Assembly (NCBI RefSeq): GCF_037975245.1
Contig: NC_092572.1
Span: 25,366,989-25,430,988, forward strand
Source of the DNA: Apostichopus japonicus
Taxonomy: Eukaryota; Echinodermata; Holothuroidea; Aspidochirotida; Stichopodidae
Direction of reading: 5' to 3'
Length of the DNA: 64,000 nucleotides
Translations under genes and position numbers: made by a program
Notes under the pieces: model-generated
The model's database searches: none
What the model saw: the letters and a program-made list of their open reading frames with translations, nothing else
What the model was told of the DNA's origin: nothing
In this document: positions 34,377-45,785 of the stretch, one piece after another
Numbering within the stretch: the first letter of the stretch is position 1
How the letters are laid out: each line of letters opens with the position of its first letter

Positions 34377-37300
34377 CTACACGGCGGCGATACCGATACC
34401 AACCGCTAACGAAAGGCCCAACACAAACCAACCAGTCGTGTAAAGATTCTTCAGCTCAAATCCGTAGCCCATGTCCCAACACTGCAGATGAGAAGTGATG
34501 GAGGGTAAAAAAAAGAAAAAGCAAAAAAAAAAAGATTGAAAACCAGATTGAAAGATAGTATGTGATGTCAGTTAAAGCCCACTTTCTCTGTTTATTGACG
34601 AGACGACATTGACACGTTCGAGTCGGCTGTTGATAAACAAGACGAACAAGCCACATTTTACATATGATAATAATCGACAATTAAAACAATAGAACATGAA
34701 ATTTTAGGTGAACTTCGAATCTATCAATGTCCTCCATCTTACAGATAAGAGTAGTGAGTTCCTACGCTCGGGTCCTCGAAAGGCAAAGACTAATAACCAA
34801 GAAGTTTGATACATACCTTGTGAATAAATACCGGCACTCACAATAAGTACTGTTTTAGAACTCTTTATGAGAGCTCTTTTATGGCAAAAAGGTATAAAAT
34901 AGGGTCAATTCAATTGCCAAACAACAAGGAATACAAGCAAGGCCAGAATGGATTATCAGTCAGTGCTCCAAGAGCACCCCTAGGGGGAGGGGATGGGGGA
35001 GGGGGTCTCACAGTCCATCAGCTCAGTCTTCTCATTGACCATTTTTGCAAACTGGATAGAAATCCTTTTCAAAATAACAAGATGGCAGATCAAGAATGAC
35101 AGAAAAAAAAGGGAAACAAATTAGAAACAAGGTGACAGGAGGCTTCTTGTGGAAAGCAGCATTTACAGTTTAATTTTAACAAATGTGCAAACGAATCTGG
35201 GCTTTCTGTGACAGAGAAGAGATGAAAGCCCGCCTCCGCGTCTTACCAAATGTCTGACACCGTTCAACGTATGGAAGGCCATCGGCCATGCGATCCCAAA
35301 CTTTGTTAGGCCTATCAGAGCTGGGCCCACTGACCACGACTGCACCAAGGCGAGATAGGTCGCAAAGTCTCCGGGGAGTACGCTCATCGTGAGACCGAAT
35401 GCATATAGCACTGAAAGACATGAATTTAATAATAATAAATAATTTATTCTTATATAGCGCTCTACATCAAAGAATGATCTCAAAGCACTTCACAAAATCG
35501 CATAAAATATTACAACTTAAAATTATTACAGCTTAAAAATATTAGTCTAAAAATATTGCAACATAAAAATTACAAAAATAAACAAATATAAACAAATATC
35601 CTTACAAATAATTACTCAAGCAATATAATTCAGAAATTAAAGACGAAAGCAATAGAATATGACAGCATACAATAAAACTAAATTACCAAACTATTACAGC
35701 CGAAAATTAGTAACAATAAGACTATCAAAATATAAATAGAAAATAAATGTTTTAATGTACAACAATCAAAATATTTGCAGAAAATATGTGAGTACTCTGT
35801 GACGACAGGTGGGGGGGGGGGGTTGGGGGAGGTGACAATGTGAAAGGTGTTAAGGTCATGCACCCCACCCTCCCAAAATCAGACGTTTCTGTCACAGAAT
35901 GTAAAACTTTGGACAATTTTGGGTCCAACCCTGGAGGTCAATAGGCAGACTTCAAATTTCAGGACAACTACTTCCGACTCCTACCCCCAACCCATCCTCA
36001 GGGCCCCCACCCATCCTCAGGCCCCCACCCAACCCCAGGGCCCCCAACCCATCCTCAGGGCCCCCCACCCACTGCAAAATGGGGGCCTCTTATACCAGTT
36101 GGTGGATGCTTGCAAGTTTAGACAGTTCTTGAATCAATTGTTTTATCAAACTTACCACCTGTTAAGGCAATTCCAGTAGCTCGATGGGTGATTGAGAGCA
36201 TGGTGGTAATCTGGGGTCTGTTGAAAGAAGTCAAAGAAGAAAAAAAACGGGTTTTTTTTTTTTTAATCCTTAATTATTTTAATCAGTGAAAGAGACAAAA
36301 GCCTGCTTCACAATATGCTACATTTCTAGCAATATTAAACGTAAATGTCAGAAATATTCAAATATCAAAAATGCTGTTGACATTGTTATGTAAAATTTGA
36401 ATGCTAATGTAATTGAATCCAGTATCAATTTGGAGAATTAATTAACTGAACACCTCTCTCCTCCTCCTCCTCCTCCTCCTCCTCCTCTAATGAACTTGAT
36501 AAACGATAATTGTCGTCAGCATGCAATACGTGATCACTAAATAGTCTTTATTTTCTGTTGGGGGGGGGGGGTTATTATCAACAACAAAAAAAAAAAAAAT
36601 TTATGAACATAATTAACCCAAAGTTGGTCTGGGCAATTACTGACAATTTACGCAATTTAAAGGGATGATAGTCCAGTAGCCGGAGTGAATTGCTTAAATC
36701 ACATCCTCATTACTGTACATGTCGCCCATTCAGCAAACCTTTATTTGAGTCAGGGGTAAGATATTGAGATGGGGTTTACAACTAACATTAAAGATTATTT
36801 CTTTTCTTTTCTCCTTACCCTGAAAATGTCACATTTTCTGCCCACCAGAATATATAATTCCAAGGTTACAAGATCTATTTCTATGGAGGACCAAACGTGG
36901 GGAAATTTGAATATTTTTGGTTAAATTATATGTGAAGGATCTGGTGGACATCTCTATGGAACAAAACCACAGAGAGTGAGAGAGAGAGAGTGTTGGACTA
37001 TATACACAACCATTCTTCGACTTCCTTCTAAGTCTGAAGAGAACTGTTTGCTTAAAAGGATTGTCTGGTGGCCCAAAGAAGTTACCTTAAAAAATAGTAA
37101 ATAATTTTCCAAACATGTTGTCAAAGTATGAGAACGCTAATGTTGCGTTTGACAGAGAAACGATTTTTTTAAGACACTTCAAATATGATTTGAACAGTAC
37201 AATACGTGACGTCAGCTCTGCCATAGCAGATTGCGTCATAACCCACCCTCCGCACAGTACCTATACGGTAATCACAACAAAAACAGCGTGTGTATACAGA

Positions 37301-40300
37301 TAAATTTCTTCCTTAATTTCCGGTGAAATTTCTTAAAAATTAGACATGTTTTCAAAAACTCCTTAAGCCACCATGTACTTGAGCGGTGGTTCCGTGGTCT
37401 TTGTGTAACACAAGGTAAATTTTAACAGCAGACTCTGAGTTGTTCAGGCTATGCATCGCGCTATCCAGCTCCAACGCGAAAAATGTTCGCATGTAGGCTG
37501 TACTCAAACGTTGACAATCGGACAGTTCTGCGAAGCCTAAGCTTTTCAGCGCTATATTCTGCTCTGACAACGATTCGATCAATTTCTTCAATAATTTCCG
37601 GTGAAATTTCTTATAAATTAGATATAATTTAAAAAACTCCTAAAGCCGCAATATATTTAGTAGATCGGTGGTTTCGTGGTCTTTGTGTAACACAAGATAA
37701 GTTTTAACAGCAGGCTCTTCGTTGTTTATACATCGCGGTATCCAGCTCCAGCGCGAAGAATGTTCGTGTGTATAGGCTACTGTAACGTTTACAATCGGAC
37801 AGTTCTGCGATGACATCGATCCCGCCAAGTTTCATCTTTCGGTTTAACGAATACTTTATAAGTTTCCTTTTACTGTTAATTTGATCCGTGAATTTTATTT
37901 CAGCGAGTTCGAAGAACAGTTAATGAACTGTGGTTTGAGTGTGAGTGTACTATGTGTAACGCTATACAAGTACACCAACTGAGCATCGTAGTATATACGT
38001 TCGCGAGTATGTACGTTATATATATGAGGCAAATTCAATGTGCTTACACGTGAGTTAATTTGCTGCGGAATTGGGAGTGCTAACTTCAAGTCGCCTGTTT
38101 TGCCTATCTGCAAGCACTACGTCAAACACCATATTGAAGCGTTCGAACAAACGGTACTTTTGGTGAGAAACTGGTGAATTTGAAAACCAGATTTCTACAA
38201 GAAGAAAATGTCGAATGGGGACAATTTTTACATGGTTAGAAAGAGAAAAATAATAACTACAAGGACAATGTATCAAAATCTTCCACCAGACAATTCCTTT
38301 AAGTACTGAAGTGTTAGTTATTAACGGGTCTTCAAAAAATTGGAAAATATCCTTAGGTGAAGAAGAAATAAGGTCCCTTGCAGTCTCCATAATGCATGAG
38401 TTCCTGCATGAGAAATAGTTATCACAAAGCATTGACTTTCAAACAAAAGGATGACAAAAATTACAGATCTATATTTCTTACTTATAAATCGTCAAATGAG
38501 GTGACATGGGCCTGTTAAGTTTCCTGTTTTTCTCCCAAAACTGATCTTGTTCCTCTTTGGCAGTGGTCGCCATGGTGATCCTACAGAGAAAGATTGTAAA
38601 TTGTGAACTACCAGATAGGAAATTAAACAGCCAGTATTTACTAATCACAGACATGTGGAAAATACTTCACTGTCAGGCACAACAGCAATTGGCTTGTTAC
38701 GGTAAGGAACTCAGAGTTGGTAAGGCAGGCAGTACATAAAGGCCCAAAGCCCAGGAGCGTTTCATGAGGACGTGGCAAGAACCCATCACTAATCCCATTC
38801 CAAATCTATGCTCAAAATGAAAGCTAGCCTTAGCTATGGATGTATCCAGTCTGTGTAGACTGTAGCCTACATACAGTACATTTACGAACATCTTCCAAAA
38901 CAACTTCGGTGACCAATGGAAGAATTATAGCCATCCACTTTCCTGTTCCACCCCATACTTTGTTGACTGTCATATTAGGCAGCAGTAAAGGCCTTATTAC
39001 CATGGGTGGATTTATGCAAAAATACACCAGGCATTGTTTAAATATCTATCCAATTGGCTCATTTTGATTAGTATTTTCACCACCTCAGATGGGGAAACTG
39101 GATGCCCCCTACTGTAGATTACAAAACCCACTTTACTTTGACTTGACTTTTTAAGGATACAAGGGCTGGAATTGTGATTAGTATTTCCACCACCTCATAT
39201 GGGGGAAACTGGATGCCCCCTAGATTAAAAAACCCACTTTACTTGACTTGGCGTTTAAGCAGACAAGAGCTGGAATTTTGATAAGTATTTCCACCACCTC
39301 AGATGGGGGAAACTGGATGCCCCCTAGATTAAAAAACCCACTTGACTTGACTTTTAAGCATACAAGGGCTGGAATTTTGATAAGTATTTCCACCACCTCC
39401 GATGGGAGAAACTGGATGCCCCCTAGATTAAAAAACCCACTTTACTTGACTTGGTGTTTAAGCAGACAAGAGCTGGAATTTTGATAAGTATTTCCACCAC
39501 CTCAGATGGGGGAAACTGGATGCCCCCTAGATTAAAAAACCCACTTTACTTGACTTGGCGTTTAAGCAGACAAGAGCTGGAATTTTGATAAGTATTTCCA
39601 CCACCTCAGATGGGGGAAACTGGATGCCCCCTAGATTAAAAAACCCACTTGACTTGACTTTTAAGCATACAAGGGCTGGAATTTTGATAAGTATTTCCAC
39701 CACCTCCGATGGGAGAAACTGGATGCCCCCTAGATTAAAAAACCCACTTTACTTGACTTGGTGTTTAAGCAGACAAGAGCTGGAATTTTGATAAGTATTT
39801 CCACCACCTCAGATGGGGGAAACTGGATGCCCCCTAGATTAAAAAACCCACTTTACTTGACTTGGCGTTTAAGCAGACAAGAGCTGGAATTTTGATAAGT
39901 ATTTCCACCACCTCAGATGGGGGAAACTGGATGCCCCCTAGATTAAAAAACCCACTTTACTTGACTTGGCGTTTAAGCAGACAAGAGCTGGAATTTTGAT
40001 AAGTATTTCCACCACCTCAGATGGGGGAAACTGGATGCCCCCTAGATTAAAAAACCCACTTTACTTGACTTGGCGTTTAAGCAGACAAGAGCTGGAATTT
40101 TGATAAGTATTTCCACCACCTCAGATGGGGGAAACTGGATGCCCCCTAGATTAAAAAACCCACTTTACTTGACTTGGCGTTTAAGCAGACAAGAGCTGGA
40201 ATTTTGATAAGTATTTCCACCACCTCAGATGGGGGAAACTGGATGCCCCCTAGATTAAAAAACCCACTTTACTTGACTTGGTGTTTAAGCTGACAAGAGC

Positions 40301-42654
40301 TGGAATTTTGATAAGTATTTCCACCACCTCAGATGGGGGAAACTGGATGCCCCCTAGATTAAAAAACCCACTTTACTTGACTTGGTGTTTAAGCTGACAA
40401 GAGCTGGAATTTTGATAAGTATTTCCACCACCTCAGATGGGGGAAACTGGATGCCCCCTAGATTAAAAAACCCACTTTACTTGACTTGGCGTTTAAGCAG
40501 ACAAGAGCTGGAATTTTGATAAGTATTTCCACCACCTCAGATGGGGGAAACTGGATGCCCCCTAGATTAAAAAACCCACTTTACTTGACTTGGCGTTTAA
40601 GCAGACAAGAGCTGGAATTTTGATAAGTATTTCCACCACCTCAGATTGGGGAAACTGGATGCCCCCTAGATTAAAAAATCCACTAGACTTGACTTGACTT
40701 TTAAGCATACAAGGGCTGGAATTTTGATAAGTATTTCCACCACCTCAGATGGGGGAAACTGGATGCCCCCTAGATTAAAAAACCCACTTTACTTGACTTG
40801 GCGTTTAAGCAGACAAAAACTCGAACCCACAACTTCTTCGATACTTGCTTTCATTGCTTGTTAATGCCACCACCTTTATGCATTCAACAGGTCAACCATA
40901 TTGCACTGATATTTATATTTGATGGTTACTTAAGGGTCAATATTTGACATGTACAGCACTTACCTTGTGCAGGACACCAGACATGGCCTGGTGTAAGCCA
41001 ACAGCTGGTGGCCCCGTGAAAGTCCTCTGTAAATATATTGCAAAATGAACAAGATACACTGTAACTTCAACTTTGTGTACATCATCACATTGGTTTTAAC
41101 ATATCCTCCAACTAAGGACGACGACTTTCGGTCAAAGTTTAGTTAACTTCTAGTAATTAACATACAGTCCAATCCCAAACCCCCCCAAAAAAAGCACTGA
41201 GCCACAGTAATGTTTTCTCTTATTATTCTGGTTATCAAGGTATTCACCAAGTTACAATTTGCTTCATCTCTGAAATTGATGATTGCTTAATTGATGACTA
41301 CATTCAGCAACATATGGGTCAATCCATGCCAAATCAACAGGTTTTTGGGTCGATTCCACGTCGACCCTCTTAGAATCGCCTGAAATTGATATGGTGTAGG
41401 ACTGTAGGATACGGCCATGTCTAGCAACCAAATCCAGGTTGCATCTTAAGAACCCTAAATATGCCCTCAATTTTGGAGGCATCTTTTGCATAAATGTAAA
41501 GTATTTTATGTAGGATATTGTGGTAAACATGTGACCAGGCTCTTAATTTAGCTAATTTTGAGGAAAATTTATGGCCTCAATATTTCATGACAAATTTGTT
41601 TTATTACCAATTGAGTTCATAAAACTGAAAGCCAAGTATGTTTTGTTTTTTTAATGAGTCTTATTTCGCATCTTAAGAACTGAGTTTTGGTGAAGGATGA
41701 ATGACTAACTTGTAAGCATATGTTAGGTCTAACAGTAGGGTATGTCATCATGTTATGGAATAATTAAAATAATAATAATTAATTTAAATATTAACTCAGG
41801 GATGTGCCCACACTGGGCGGCACTGGGCGGCCCCGCCCAGCACTGTTTTCATCTAAAATCCCGACATTCCTAACAATATATTCAACATAAATTGGGCCTA
41901 GCCTATGCCAAAATTATACAGACTAATAATGCATCAGTTACGCATGCGAGAAACATTGCTTACGATTCTCAATTGGTACCTTGTAAAATCTCTTTGAAAC
42001 ATTGAACTAATAACTTTTACCAGGTACGTAATATATTTCACTAAAAAAAAAATAAAAAAATGTAAATTGGTTAGCAAAAGTAGTACTTGTGTATGTGCTT
42101 AAAAAGCTACACAAGTGCCAGCATTTGGCATCTGAGCACCTTCAAAAATCGAAACACCCCACTCCCCTTAGACCCCACCCCCAGGACGGTGATCAGTATA
42201 CCTGGCACTCAGGAAATCCTGGGCAGATCCCTGCTAACTCTTGCTCCTTAGTCTTGGTATGGGCTTCTAAGTTCTTTCTCAACATATATTGTTAAGCCCT
42301 TTGCTTTTCTAATGCGAATTGTTTATTATATATAAGTTAGCTTCACAGTCATTACATAACATAGAGGGGGCCTAACGTAGAGTACCACTTTCTATCCTAA
42401 CTGAAGGGTGGTCCTCACGCGTTCGCAGAACTACCCCCAACGCAATCTGAACAAACAGACATAGCATATCATTACGTAGCCTAACTTCGTACAATGCAAA
42501 CACATTGAACGTACGATACGTAACGCTAAAAATAATAACCAGGCCCACCTCATCATGGTGAAAATCAAAAGAAATGATCTAATACTCAAATAAAGACTTG
42601 AAAATAAAATAAATCATTTCTGTGACAGTTCACCCACCTTCCGATCAGAGCCAT
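34377..42654 (-). CDS. SDHC: Succinate dehydrogenase cytochrome b560 subunit (SDHC), six exons, complete
   Basis: Coding exons on the minus strand: 42654-42638, 41026-40964, 38580-38482, 36217-36156, 35410-35247 and 34481-34377. All splice sites are GT/AG and phases match, giving 170 codons with stop (169 residues, as in human SDHC). The product anchors complex II in the inner mitochondrial membrane and, with SDHD, binds haem b and ubiquinone. A basic, Ser/Arg-containing leader (MALIGRGLSRGHQLL...) precedes the conserved TTAKEEQDQFW. Next come SPHLTIYKPQ and SITHRATGIAL (quinone-site region), a first membrane helix (GVLYAFGLTMSVL), LALVQSWSVGPALIGLTKFG, and WPMAFHTLNGVRHL, where His127 is the expected haem ligand. 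The last exon gives WDMGYGFELKN and a final helix (GWFVLGLSLAVGIGIAAV). Introns hold several repeats listed separately. Confidence 0.95.
35426..35640. repeat. (AAT)n/TATAGCGC dispersed repeat in SDHC intron 4
   Basis: AATAATAATAAATAATTTAT and TTCTTATATAGCGCTCTACA match the repeat at 24.9 kb. It begins about 14 bp from the AG acceptor of exon 5 (35411-35412), so it supplies most of the upstream branch-point region. Confidence 0.7.
35985..36075. repeat. GC-rich minisatellite in SDHC intron 4
   Basis: Imperfect copies of CCCATCCTCAGGGCCCCCA, roughly 17-20 bp each, about four in a row, 80 bp from exon 4. A G-run lies at 35811-35822. Confidence 0.8.
36452..36488. repeat. (CTC)n microsatellite
   Basis: About ten CTC/TCC units in SDHC intron 3. 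Confidence 0.9.
37052..38302. mobile_element. TTAA-flanked inverted-repeat element in SDHC intron 3
   Basis: Both ends read inward as TTAAA(A/G)G(G/A)ATTGTCTGGTGG, starting with TTAA. A TTAA target is typical of piggyBac-type elements. The interior contains two tandem copies (about 37315-37545 and 37600-37825, about 283 bp apart) that share AATTTCCGGTGAAATTTCTT and TCTTTGTGTAACACAAG. No transposase is present, so the copy would be non-autonomous. Superfamily assignment is tentative because the inverted repeats are short. Confidence 0.6.
39080..40815. repeat. 104-bp tandem array in SDHC intron 2 (family F)
   Basis: About 17 copies of a unit containing TTTAAGCAGACAAGAGCTGG, AAGTATTTCCACCACCTCAG and GGATGCCCCCTAGATTAAAA. 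The standard period is 104 bp; shorter copies of about 99 bp (CTTTTAAGCATACAAGGG) occur. A three-copy block (104+99+104) is repeated with a 307-bp offset (39248 and 39555). Copies are nearly identical in the middle and diverge at the left edge. Frames through it are shadows. Confidence 0.95.
41797..42233. mobile_element. Possible short hAT-like element in SDHC intron 1
   Basis: Left end CAGGGATGTGCCCA; right end read inward CAGGGATCTGCCCA. The inverted ends match over 13 of 14 positions and start with CAG as in hAT elements. The flanks share only TAACT (TTAACT before, CTAACT after), so the target duplication is decayed or the call is wrong. 437 bp, no protein. Confidence 0.5.
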
Positions 42655-44166
42655 AACTGCTGAATTACAGAATAATATTGCGTAATGTTCTTCTTGCACC
42701 CATGAATTCACAAATCGAACGAGAGGGCGCTGTGTCTTTTGGTAATACAGAACCGTAGATTTCCATATACGGCTATGTGGTAATCAGCGTTAACAGCGAC
42801 AAGTGACGAAAACGCTAGATTTGCCAAAATAAAACCTCAGAAAACGCTAGATATCAATGTTTTCTTTTCAATTATTCGTTGCACTGATTTATATGATAGG
42901 CAGTCTAGTGATCATTTTTAACAACAAGTTATAAACGGTTTATCATAATCAGGAAATAAATACAAGAAAATTAACCGTGGATTTATCAAACAGACTATTC
43001 AGGCCTAATAAAAACCCCAAGTTAAAAAAAGTCTCTCATGAATACAGTTTCCTCGGTAGTACAGCGTTAATAGCCACGGAAACCTATAAATAGATTTGAT
43101 TGGGTTGCCAAGTGGTGATTTGGTGAATTACAAATTTTGGGCGTTAAACACTCGATTCCCGCCATATTTGAAAGAACGTACGCTAGAACACTAGAAACTG
43201 GCATTTGTTGACACAGGCCGTGCAGTGTGTAGGAAAGAAGAACTTTCATGCAGGCTACATGTAAAGATTTACGAAACTGAGAAATATTAGGAATGTCTAA
43301 GCTATTATAAACAAGTTAGGATAAACCGCTCTTTTTCTCCTGGTTGTATTGTTCCATATCATTAATAGAGCGCCGTACAGAAGATAAAAGTAAACGTTGT
43401 CTGTGGTTCTTAAATTATCTTGAGAACGACAATCCACATCCCATTCTTTTTTTTATATCCAATGGCATTGATGTTCATTTTATGTCTTGAAGTCACTTTT
43501 GGCGTTCCTTGCTGTTGAAATACATCATGCCCACTGGCCGAACGTAGACCGATTTCTCTCGACTCATCATTATCAATATTGAACCCAAATACCCAACAGT
43601 AAGCAAGAGATGTTTTACACGATAACAGTAGTCAGATGCTTTGTAAAAAGGACAAACAACTTTGTTGCTGAAAAAATATCCCGAATAAATCAATGGAACA
43701 GATAATGATAGACTTAATTGAGTGTACCAATTTTCGGATCTCCTCTTTCTATATTATTTGCAGTAAAATTGATTGACCAACATGTAGGCATATTGTAATA
43801 GGCTATTGAAAGCAATTGAAGCACTCCAAACCCTTGTAAAGGCCAGTAGAGGTGTGATTTGGTTTTGGGGGGATAAGTTGGGTTTCAAATAGAACCATTT
43901 GGTCATTATCCTTAAGGACTTTTAAAAGGAAAATGTTTATATCGGATACCCTATTCAATGATCTCCCATAAGGAAACATTCCCGAAGTAGCATAGAAAAG
44001 TTAATAAAAGATATAATACCGGTTGGCATGGCCAAGATTAACAAGGGCTCCTGTTTAATTGCACTTCAGTGGAGAAAGGAGGGTGCAGTTGGGAATGCAA
44101 AGAGGGACTTTTATACCGTCCTCTTGAATACCGAATCAGAGGCAGTTTGCCAATTTGGTAATTTTG

Positions 44167-44167
<1 letters not shown>
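42655..44167. other. SDHC upstream region and intergenic DNA
   Basis: Must include the SDHC promoter and 5'UTR just above 42654. No TATA box or other motif is convincing. No other gene is seen. Confidence 0.45.

Positions 44168-44207
<40 letters not shown>
44168..44207. repeat. (TA)n microsatellite
   Basis: About 40 bp of TA next to the 148-bp array that follows. Confidence 0.95.
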
Positions 44208-44212
<5 letters not shown>

Positions 44213-44254
44213 CAAATATATAAGGCATGCATTTACTGGCTTCTAATTATTTCA

Positions 44255-44825
44255 TTCAGTCGCAAAAGTCATTCTGGTATGACATTGAATATTGTCAGCT
44301 GTAGGCAGTATTGCAGCCATTGGACTTCGACACAATAAAAGGAAGAACCAATCACATTATTTCGTTGACTACAAATTAGACGTTACACCCCCAAGCGTAT
44401 GTTTGAATATTCAATGTCATAAATATCATTCTGGAATGACGTTGAATATTGTCAGCCACGGTATTGCATTTATTGATTTCTTCGCGATTAAATGAAGGAC
44501 CAATCACCTTTCTTTTGACTAAATTGGACGTTACAACCCCAAGGGTATGTTTGAATATTCAATGTCATAAATATCATTCTGGAATGGCGTTGAATATTGT
44601 CAGCCACGGTATTGCATTTATTGATTTCTACGCGATTAAATGAAGAACCAATCACCTTTCTTTTGACTAAATTGGACGTTACAACCCCAAGGGTATGTTT
44701 GAATATTCAATGTCATAAATATCATTCTGGAATGGCATTGAATATTGTCAGCCACGGTATTGCATATATTGATTTCTATACGCGATTAAATGAAAAACCA
44801 ATCACCTCTCTCTTGACTAAATAAT
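44255..44825. repeat. 148-bp tandem array (family G)
   Basis: CATTCTGG(T/A)ATG recurs at 44270, 44427, 44575 and 44723; the last intervals are exactly 148 bp. Units share TTGAATATTGTCAGC, GGTATTGCAT and AACCAATCAC(C/A). The last unit contains a small insertion (TTTCTATACGCG). It shares its length, but no sequence, with family A. Confidence 0.9.
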
Positions 44826-45697
44826 ATTTGCATATTCATATTTGCTAATCCATATTCAGAGTCAATGACCCGGTCATACTCTACATAGAAAGATCGGGTG
44901 ATACTGATCCATCTGTTTATTATTTTTTTTTTTAAATAAATATATTGAACGAAGAAATAGCGTGACAACTAATAAATATTTTTAACAGGTGGTAATCAAA
45001 CGAAAAGATAACTCAAATCAGGGTTTTGGATTCTTACATGACTGCTAATGCTGACATAAGAAAAAAAAAAGTAAAAAAAAAAAGAAGGTATATGCGGAGG
45101 CGACAGAGCTGAGGGATGGGATTTTCTTACGTACACACAATTTTGTGAAACCTATTGTTGGTAAAATGCGCCATCATTTTTCATTTTGTGGTAATTTACA
45201 AAGTGCCTTTGTGGAAATTTAAACGTGCTCTTTTATTGCAAATATATAATAATAGGTGAAAAGTAGCGAAATTTTAATTTTAAAGTGCCTTTTAGAAAAA
45301 AAAATTATGTTAATTATTGTTTTTTTTTTGTTCCTGGTGAAGGACCTCCACACCGCCTACGTAACACTGGAGTCGGCTTCAACGACCCCAGGGTTACCGT
45401 ACCCCTCTTTAAAATACTCGACCCCCCTCCCAGCTCCTTTTAATGGTCGAGGCGGCAGAGTTGTGTACATTACTTTGATATTCTCTTCGGGGAGGTGTTT
45501 GAGACGGAGGGAAAACAAAACTCTCTCCAAATATACCACATGAGAAATCGTGCTTGAGATTTACTTCATGTTATAGTTCCAGTTAGGTTATTGGCAGGTC
45601 TACACTTCATCACCCATTGAAACTAAGTATGCTTACATGCAAGGGATGCTGAAAACTGTAGTTAACTAGAAAAATCCTCAAGATATCAATATTTAAA

Positions 45698-45785
<88 letters not shown>

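Noticed and set aside
39248-39791. Two identical 78-codon frames
   Set aside because: Copies of the 104-bp array; the identical translations only reflect the 307-bp higher-order repeat.
45357-45540. GC-richer stretch open on both strands, possibly an exon
   Set aside because: No product recognised and no convincing flanking splice sites.
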